Assembly (NCBI RefSeq): GCF_000721705.1
Contig: NZ_JOJL01000041.1
Coordinates: 1-64,000, forward strand
Direction of reading: 5' to 3'
Origin: Actinoplanes subtropicus
GTDB lineage: Bacteria; Actinomycetota; Actinomycetes; Mycobacteriales; Micromonosporaceae
Length of the DNA stretch: 64,000 bases
The position numbers and the translations under genes are program-made. The notes under the pieces are model-generated. The model made no database searches. It saw nothing but the letters and a program-made list of their open reading frames with translations, and was not told where the DNA came from. Positions 58,509 to 64,000 of the stretch are shown here, piece by piece (the first letter of the stretch is position 1; each line of letters begins with the position of its first letter).

Positions 58509-59681
58509 TTACGCCCAGACCTGCTGAGGCTCGCTCCGTCGCTCGGCCAGACTCGGGGCCCCGTCGTACTCGCGGATCACTTCATACCTCGTGGTGCGCT
58601 CGACCGGCTGGAAACCGGCGTCCCAGATGAGATCGAGCAGGTCATCGCGGTGCATGGGGTGCGCACCGGCATCGTGTGTGATCTTGTACGCCGCCATCGA
58701 GCCGTCGAGATCGTCGGCGCCGAAGTTGAGCGCGAGCTGCGCCACCGACAGCCCGTGCGTGCCCGTCGAGCACTGCACATGCGGCACGTTGTCGAACAGC
58801 AGGCGGGAGACCGCGAACGTCTTCAGCGACTCGGCCGGCGCGGCCATCGTCGTACGCGATTGAAGTTTGTTTCTGATCTTGCCATCCGGCGCGCCGACGT
58901 CGTCGTGCTGGTAGCGCAGCGGGACGAAGACGGCGAAGCCACCGGTCTCCTCCTGCAGCTCGCGCAGCCGTAGCACGTGGTCGACCCGGTGCCGCGGCTC
59001 CTCGATGTGGCCGTAGAGCATGGTGGCCGGGGTCTTCATCCCCTTCTCGTGGGCGAGCCGGTGGATGCGCGACCAGTCCGGCCAGTGGCAGTCGTGGTCG
59101 ACGATCTGCCGCCGGACCTCCTCGTCGAAGATCTCGGCGCCGCCGCCGGTCAGCGACTCGAGGCCGGCCGCCATCAGCTCGTCGAGAACCTCCGCCGCGG
59201 GCAGTCCGCTGATCTTTTCGAACCACTGGATCTCGGTGGCGGTGAAGCACCTGAGCTTGACGTCGGGCAGCGCCGCGGTCAGCTCGCGCAGCACCTCGGG
59301 GTAATAGCGCCAGGGCAGGGTCGGGTGCAGGCCGTTGACGACCTGCAGCTCGGTCAGCTGCTCGCCGGCCATCGCCCGCGCCGTGCGCACCGCCTCGTCG
59401 ACCGGCATGGCGTATGCATCTGTTTCGCCTGGTTTGCGCTGAAAGGAACAATAGGCGCAGCTTGCGGAGCAAACGTTCGTCAGATGGAGGTGCCGGCTGA
59501 GGTTGAACATCACCCGATCACCGTTGAGCTCGGTACGCCGGTGGTGGGCGAGACGGCCGAGCCAGGCGAGATCGTCGGACTCGTACAACGCGATGCCGTC
59601 CTCGCGAGTCAGCCGCTCACCGGCGTAGACCTTCGCCTCGAGCTCGCGCTTCAACCCGGCGTCCATCAACCCGGCGTCCAT
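58509..59681 (-). CDS. mqnE: aminofutalosine synthase (radical SAM)
   Basis: Radical SAM enzyme of 390 residues that joins 3-enolpyruvylbenzoate and SAM to make 6-amino-6-deoxyfutalosine, the step after MqnA. The cluster motif CSASCAYC (CxxxCxxC, about residues 71-78) is preceded by NLSRHLHLTNV, and TGGGAEIFDEEVR is characteristic. ATG at 59681 has AAAGGGG upstream. The first 15 bases are duplicated in tandem, so the protein begins MDAGLMDAGLK. Confidence 0.95.
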   Translation of the reverse strand: MDAGLMDAGLKRELEAKVYAGERLTREDGIALYESDDLAWLGRLAHHRRTELNGDRVMFNLSRHLHLTNVCSASCAYCSFQRKPGETDAYAMPVDEAVRTARAMAGEQLTELQVVNGLHPTLPWRYYPEVLRELTAALPDVKLRCFTATEIQWFEKISGLPAAEVLDELMAAGLESLTGGGAEIFDEEVRRQIVDHDCHWPDWSRIHRLAHEKGMKTPATMLYGHIEEPRHRVDHVLRLRELQEETGGFAVFVPLRYQHDDVGAPDGKIRNKLQSRTTMAAPAESLKTFAVSRLLFDNVPHVQCSTGTHGLSVAQLALNFGADDLDGSMAAYKITHDAGAHPMHRDDLLDLIWDAGFQPVERTTRYEVIREYDGAPSLAERRSEPQQVWA

Positions 59682-59891
59682 GTACGACCCCTTTCCTGAT
59701 CCTGGCGACGAGACTACGTCTTGCCTACGACACATCCCTCAGCGGCAGGTCAGAGCGGTGTTGTCCGGATTCCCAGCCTTCTTTCACCTTCGATCAATCG
59801 ACAGCCGTGTGAGGAATGCGGTAAGCAATTAGGGGGACACGAAGCGGCAGTGGATCACGAATCCGGACCCGCGGCCACGGACGGGGAGCTA

Positions 59892-61514
59892 ATGGCGACA
59901 TCGCGACACGCAGACCGGCGAAACCGTACGGCGCACCCCTGGTGGCGCCCGGCGGGGTATTCGGCTGCCGCGACGGCCGCCATCGCGGCCTTGTTCGCCC
60001 CGGTTCCCGCCCTCGCCGACCCCGGTGCGGCCCAGCCGCCCACCGCGCCGATCGCGGTGCCCAACCCCGGCGTCCGGCCGGTGGCGCTCGGCACCCTCCA
60101 GCTGCCCGGCCAGAGCGGCACGCAGCAGGTCGCCGTGCATACGATCCCCGGCGCCGCGTCCAGCCCGGTCCTGCAACAGGTGGAAAAGGGCCGCGAAGAC
60201 AACGCGGCGATGGGCGACCAGCTGATCGGGATCAAGGACGACCGCACGCTGGCCAAGCAGCAGCAGACGGCCGCCCAGCAGCAGTACGACAAGGCCGTCG
60301 AGCAGATGCAGCAGGCGCGTGCGGATGTCGCCGCCGCGGCGGCCCAGTCCATGATCCAGGCCGCCGCCATGCCGCCCGGTGTCTACGACCCGCAGCTGGC
60401 CGACCTCGACAACTTCGCCCGCCTGCAGCGCGGCGAGTCCGACACCTCGCAGGTCGCCGCCGTCCAGCTGGCCAACGCGGAAACCGCCGTCCAGCTCGCC
60501 CTGGATGCGAATACGTTGGCCCAGCAGAAGGTCGACGAGCTGACCAAGAAGTACGACGCGCTCAACGCCCAGCTGCACAAGAAGGAGGTCGCGCAGTCGG
60601 CCTTCGAGGCCAAGCACAAGGCCGAGATCGACGCGGCCGAGGCCAGCGAAACCGCGACCGACAACGCGCTCGGCCAGCAGTACCTGGCGGGGGCCGAGGC
60701 CGGCCGTGGCGCCGACCCGCGCGCGCTGCAGGCCCTGACGTTCGCCCTGGCCCAGCGCGGCGACCCGTACGTGTGGTCCGAGGAGGGGCCGAACGCGTAC
60801 GACTGCTCCGGTTTGACATATGCGGCGTATCACTCGGTCGGCTTCCCGCTCGAGCGGGTCTCCCGCGACCAGTACTGGCAGACCCACCTCAAGGTGGTCG
60901 ACCGCTATTCGCTGCTCCCCGGCGACCTGCTGTTCTTCAGCTACTCCAACAGCTGGCGCGGCATCCACCACGTCGCGATGTATGCCGGCGACGGCATGAT
61001 GGTCGAGGCCCCGCGCACCGGTCTCAACGTGCGGCTCACCCCGGTCCGCTGGACGCAGCTGTTCCAGGCCACCCGGGTGTTCGGCTCGGTCCCGGGCGTC
61101 ACCGAGGGCCCGGCGCTGGGCTCGCCGGACCCGGATCCCTCGACGCCGGACAACAACCCGACAACGAGCCCGACGCCCAGCCCGAGCGCGACGACCAAGC
61201 CGCCGACGAGCTCGCCGACCTCGAAGCCGACCACCACCCCGCCCACGACCAAGCCGACCACCACCCCGCCGACCACCAAGCCGACCACAACGCCGCCGAC
61301 CACCACGCCCACGACCCCGGCCACCACCGCGCCCACGACCCCGGCCACCACCGAGCCGACCACCACGGCGCCGGCCAACAATCCCACCACCGCTGCCACC
61401 ACCGCCGAGCCGACCAGCGCATCGACCACCGCCGCCGAGCCGAGCAGCGCGTCGACCAGCTCGGCGACGGCGGCGGAACACACCAGCCAGTCCGCGTCGG
61501 CCAGCGCGGGTTGA
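59892..61514 (+). CDS. secreted NlpC/P60 peptidoglycan hydrolase
   Basis: Secreted endopeptidase of 540 residues. A signal peptide (cleaved near ALA-DP, about residue 40) is followed by a long helical coiled-coil region (about 90-275) like those that gate RipA-type hydrolases. The NlpC/P60 domain at about 285-400 has the catalytic Cys in YDCSGLTY (about 305) and His in HHVAMYAG (about 357). The last 135 residues are a Thr/Pro-rich tail of TTTPPTTKP repeats, probably spanning the wall. GGGGAG precedes the ATG. It would cut peptide stems during cell separation or spore release. Confidence 0.93.
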   Translation: MATSRHADRRNRTAHPWWRPAGYSAAATAAIAALFAPVPALADPGAAQPPTAPIAVPNPGVRPVALGTLQLPGQSGTQQVAVHTIPGAASSPVLQQVEKGREDNAAMGDQLIGIKDDRTLAKQQQTAAQQQYDKAVEQMQQARADVAAAAAQSMIQAAAMPPGVYDPQLADLDNFARLQRGESDTSQVAAVQLANAETAVQLALDANTLAQQKVDELTKKYDALNAQLHKKEVAQSAFEAKHKAEIDAAEASETATDNALGQQYLAGAEAGRGADPRALQALTFALAQRGDPYVWSEEGPNAYDCSGLTYAAYHSVGFPLERVSRDQYWQTHLKVVDRYSLLPGDLLFFSYSNSWRGIHHVAMYAGDGMMVEAPRTGLNVRLTPVRWTQLFQATRVFGSVPGVTEGPALGSPDPDPSTPDNNPTTSPTPSPSATTKPPTSSPTSKPTTTPPTTKPTTTPPTTKPTTTPPTTTPTTPATTAPTTPATTEPTTTAPANNPTTAATTAEPTSASTTAAEPSSASTSSATAAEHTSQSASASAG

Positions 61515-61682
61515 TCGGCCCGGCTATCGTCCGCGAGGGCGGTAAAAGATCGCCTTTCCGGTGGTAACGCACCGGCTATGCGAGTGGCCGGGTTGGTGCC
61601 GGGTGCGCTGACGCGCGCGGATATGGCACGGTTAAGGCAGCGCCCGACGTCCCGGACCGTCGGCACGCGGTCGGGAGGGTAC

Positions 61683-64000
61683 ATGGACGAGCGGCAGGCG
61701 ACACCGGACGACGACGGCACCCGGCCGCACGCCGGTGACGAGCCGGAGGCGTATGCGCCGCCGCCACCACCCGCCCCCGGCGCGCTGTGGGCCGACCGCC
61801 CGGGCAACGCCCCGGTGAGCGGGGCGAGTGGGCGTGCCTCGGTGCCGGGCGCCGGCGTCGACCGCACACCCGGCTCGGCCGGTGCCTCGGGCGCGGCTCG
61901 CGTCCCGGGCTCGGTCAGCGCCTCCGTTCCGGTTTCGGGGCCTGGGCGCTCTCCTGGCTCGGTCAGTGCGTCCGTTCCGGTCTCCGGGCCCGGCCTGCCC
62001 GGGCGCACGCCCGGTTCGGTCAGCGCGTCGGCGCCGGTCTCCGGGCCCGGCCGCGTGACCGGTTCGGCCAGGCCGATCAGCGCGGCTGGTTCGGCGCGGC
62101 CGGTCAGCCCTTCCGACGACGCGAGCCCGGTCAGCCCGGCCGGCACCGCTCGGCCCGGCAGTGCGGCCGGTTCGGCCCAGCCGGGCAGCGGGGCCGGTTC
62201 AGTCCGGCCGGGCAGCGCGGCTGGTTCAGCCCGGCCGGTCAGCCCGGCCGGCACCGCGCGGCCTGTCCGCGCTGCCGGTTCGGCTCGGCCGGTCAGTTCC
62301 GGGGGCGAGAGTCTGGTTCCGGAGCTGGTCGACGGCTCGTCGCGGGAGATTCCGGTCAAGCCGGGCGCCGGCGCCGCCCGGGCCACCGTGCCCGGCTCGA
62401 TCAATCCCGACGCCGGCGCGGTGCGTGCGGGCACCTGGCCGAGCGGCGTCTACGGCGGCCGGCCCGCCGAGTCGCCGGTGACCGACAAGCCGGTCGTCTC
62501 CTCGACCTCGATCGGCTCGGCCGCGGTCCGGCCCGGCCGGGCCATGAGCGAGCCCGACGAACCGCAGCCCACCGACCCCAAGCCGACCGAGCCCGACCCG
62601 GCTCGGCCCGAGCCCGGCGACCCGAGGCCGGGCGAGCCCGAGCCGACCGAGCCCGCCAAGCCCGGAGAACCCAAGCCCGGAGAACCCAAGCCCGGCGACC
62701 CGCGGCCTGGTGAGCCGCGGCCCGGCGAGCCGAAACCCGGCGACCCGCGGCCCGGTGAGCCGAAACCCGGCGAGCCCGATGAGCCCGAGCCGGCCAAGCC
62801 GGAGCCGCCGCGTCCGGTGCCCGGCCCGCCGCCGGGGCGGCCCGAGCCGACCAGGCCCGAGCCGACCAGGCCCTTCGAGCCGCCGGCGCCGTTCCCGTCG
62901 CCGCAGCCCGGGCCGTTCCCCTCGCCGCCGGTCCCGGCACCGCCGCCGGATCCGTACCCGACGCCCGGGCCGTCGCCGGCGCCGAGCCCCGTGCCACCCA
63001 CCCCTGGTCCGTCGCCGGTTCCGCCCGGCCCCGGCCCGTCGCCGGTGCCTCCGGGTCCCGGCCCGGGCCCGGTGCCGCCCGGCCCGGGTCCCAGCCCGGT
63101 GCCGCCCGGTCCCGGCCCGAGCCCGGTGCCCGGCCCGCCGCAGCCGATCTTCCCGCCGCCGCCCAGCATCTCGGCCGGCGGTCGACCGGCTGCCGACGGA
63201 CCCGACGCCGGAGGCTGGGCGTTCGGCCGACCGAGCACGGGCACACCGAGCACGGCCGGGCCGAGCGTGAACGGACCGGGCATGAGCGGACCGGGCATCA
63301 GCGGACCGGGCATCAGCGGACCGAACACGAGCGGATCAGGCACGGGCGGATCAGGCATGGGCGGATCGGCCGGCGTGGGATGGGCCGCCGGCGGAGCCAA
63401 CGCGGGCGGCCCCCACAGCGGCGGCCGGACGACCGGCGGACCGGGTGCGAGCGGACCGGCAGCGCCGGCGGCTGGCACCGTGCAGGCCGGAACGGGGCAG
63501 GCCGGAACGGGGCAGGCCGGAACGGGGCAGGCCGGAACGGGGCAGGCCGGAACGGGGCAGGCCGGAACGGGGCAGGCCGGGACTGGCTTCCCCTCGTACA
63601 CCATGCCGCCCTCGACCCCCAACCACCCGGCGGCAAGCCCCCCGCCGACCCCGTTCGGGGTCGGCGGACCGGCGTCCGTGACTCAGCCGTTCGGTGCGAC
63701 TTCGATGCCGATCGCGCAGGTCAGCCGCCCGCCCGCCTACCCGCCGGAGTTCGACCCGGCGGCCACCGCGGCCGTGCCGCAGCAGCGCGGCCTCGGCGGC
63801 ACCGTCTATGGCGCCGATGACTACCCGTCGATCGACACCACCATGCCGGTGTCGACCAATCCCGTGGAGAACTCCGGCTCGCTGACCGGCCACATCCTGG
63901 CTCAGGGCTGGCGCGACGAGATCGTCGACCGGCGCCGCAGCAACCTCAAGGTGGCGATCGCCATGCTGGTGGTGCTGGGCCTCCTGGTGGCGGTGAGTGT
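61683..64000 (+). CDS. long proline-rich protein, cut off by the window end
   Basis: The frame stays open from ATG at 61683 (GGGAGGG upstream) to the last base, at least 772 codons. The product is almost all low-complexity: PVSPAG/GSARP repeats to about residue 210, KPGEPRPGD-type charged proline repeats at about 300-380, PPGPGPSPV repeats to about 500, and AGTGQ repeats near 600-635. The last residues read RRSNLKVAIAMLVVLGLLVAV, the start of a membrane helix. This suggests a cytoplasmic proline-rich arm before a membrane anchor, with the functional domain beyond the window. The family is not recognised. Confidence 0.8.
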   Translation, partial: MDERQATPDDDGTRPHAGDEPEAYAPPPPPAPGALWADRPGNAPVSGASGRASVPGAGVDRTPGSAGASGAARVPGSVSASVPVSGPGRSPGSVSASVPVSGPGLPGRTPGSVSASAPVSGPGRVTGSARPISAAGSARPVSPSDDASPVSPAGTARPGSAAGSAQPGSGAGSVRPGSAAGSARPVSPAGTARPVRAAGSARPVSSGGESLVPELVDGSSREIPVKPGAGAARATVPGSINPDAGAVRAGTWPSGVYGGRPAESPVTDKPVVSSTSIGSAAVRPGRAMSEPDEPQPTDPKPTEPDPARPEPGDPRPGEPEPTEPAKPGEPKPGEPKPGDPRPGEPRPGEPKPGDPRPGEPKPGEPDEPEPAKPEPPRPVPGPPPGRPEPTRPEPTRPFEPPAPFPSPQPGPFPSPPVPAPPPDPYPTPGPSPAPSPVPPTPGPSPVPPGPGPSPVPPGPGPGPVPPGPGPSPVPPGPGPSPVPGPPQPIFPPPPSISAGGRPAADGPDAGGWAFGRPSTGTPSTAGPSVNGPGMSGPGISGPGISGPNTSGSGTGGSGMGGSAGVGWAAGGANAGGPHSGGRTTGGPGASGPAAPAAGTVQAGTGQAGTGQAGTGQAGTGQAGTGQAGTGQAGTGFPSYTMPPSTPNHPAASPPPTPFGVGGPASVTQPFGATSMPIAQVSRPPAYPPEFDPAATAAVPQQRGLGGTVYGADDYPSIDTTMPVSTNPVENSGSLTGHILAQGWRDEIVDRRRSNLKVAIAMLVVLGLLVAVS
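63482..63586 (+). repeat. seven 15-bp tandem units encoding AGTGQ
   Basis: GCAGGCCGGAACGGG repeats seven times without interruption; the first six are identical and the seventh is altered. Identity at the base level, including third positions, points to recent expansion. The period keeps the frame. Confidence 0.9.

Noticed and set aside
59736..59891. Cyclic-di-AMP (ydaO-type) riboswitch before the NlpC/P60 gene
   Set aside because: Such riboswitches often precede wall-hydrolase genes in actinomycetes, but the conserved core segments are not visible in this leader.

Overview
The window is high-GC actinobacterial chromosome. The gene set points to Micromonosporaceae, most like Actinoplanes or a close relative: a chemoreceptor (motile spores are typical of that genus), WXG100/type VII secretion genes, a complete 14-subunit complex I operon, menaquinone genes of the futalosine route, and many GTG starts with GTGA or ATGA stop-start overlaps. 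The species call is inference from gene content, not from a marker gene. No tRNA, rRNA, insertion sequence, prophage or CRISPR array was recognised.

Layout. 0.2-1.9 kb: methyl-accepting chemotaxis protein. 1.9-8.2 kb: type VII secretion-linked block, with a 968-residue protein carrying two SseB-like domains and a coupled small partner gene, two WXG100 proteins, and a divergent eccE. 8.3-12.6 kb: phage-holin-family membrane protein, RarD permease, ZAS-type anti-sigma factor, IclR regulator with divergent MFS transporter. 12.6-16.2 kb: polyprenyl diphosphate synthase, a nucleotidyltransferase/MarR pair, and a divergent amidohydrolase with palindromic operators in between. 16.2-31.9 kb: nuoA-N on the minus strand. 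32-36 kb: menJ-like reductase, a small unknown gene, menG, mqnC. 36.1-39.8 kb: SNF2 helicase and SWIM zinc-finger protein. 40-45.4 kb: secreted GH64 beta-1,3-glucanase, aldo/keto reductase, GT-C-like membrane protein, mqnA. 45.4-47.5 kb: MFS transporter and a toxin-antitoxin locus with a frameshifted toxin. 47.7-53.5 kb: HelD-like helicase, acetyltransferase, a four-gene ABC exporter operon, tandem-VOC protein. 53.6-57.6 kb: secreted SGNH esterase and a btuFCD-type importer under a cobalamin riboswitch. 57.7-59.7 kb: two small membrane proteins and mqnE. 59.9-64 kb: secreted NlpC/P60 hydrolase and a long proline-rich protein that runs off the window end.

How the genes fit together. The dominant theme is respiration on menaquinone. 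NDH-1 (nuoA-N) reduces menaquinone. mqnA, mqnE and mqnC supply the first, second and later radical-SAM steps of the futalosine pathway, menG methylates the ring, a polyprenyl synthase can supply the side chain, and a MenJ-like flavoprotein can saturate it. mqnB, mqnD and the prenyltransferase are not in the window. A second theme is local regulation readable in the DNA: palindromic operators next to their likely regulators (MarR, toxin-antitoxin, ABC-exporter winged-helix), LacI-type operators before secreted polysaccharide-active enzymes, a B12 riboswitch with a visible Shine-Dalgarno-masking hairpin, and a perfect 14-bp inverted repeat that would bury the nuoM start codon. A third theme is abundant short tandem repeats, both in proline-rich coding regions and at gene 3' ends.
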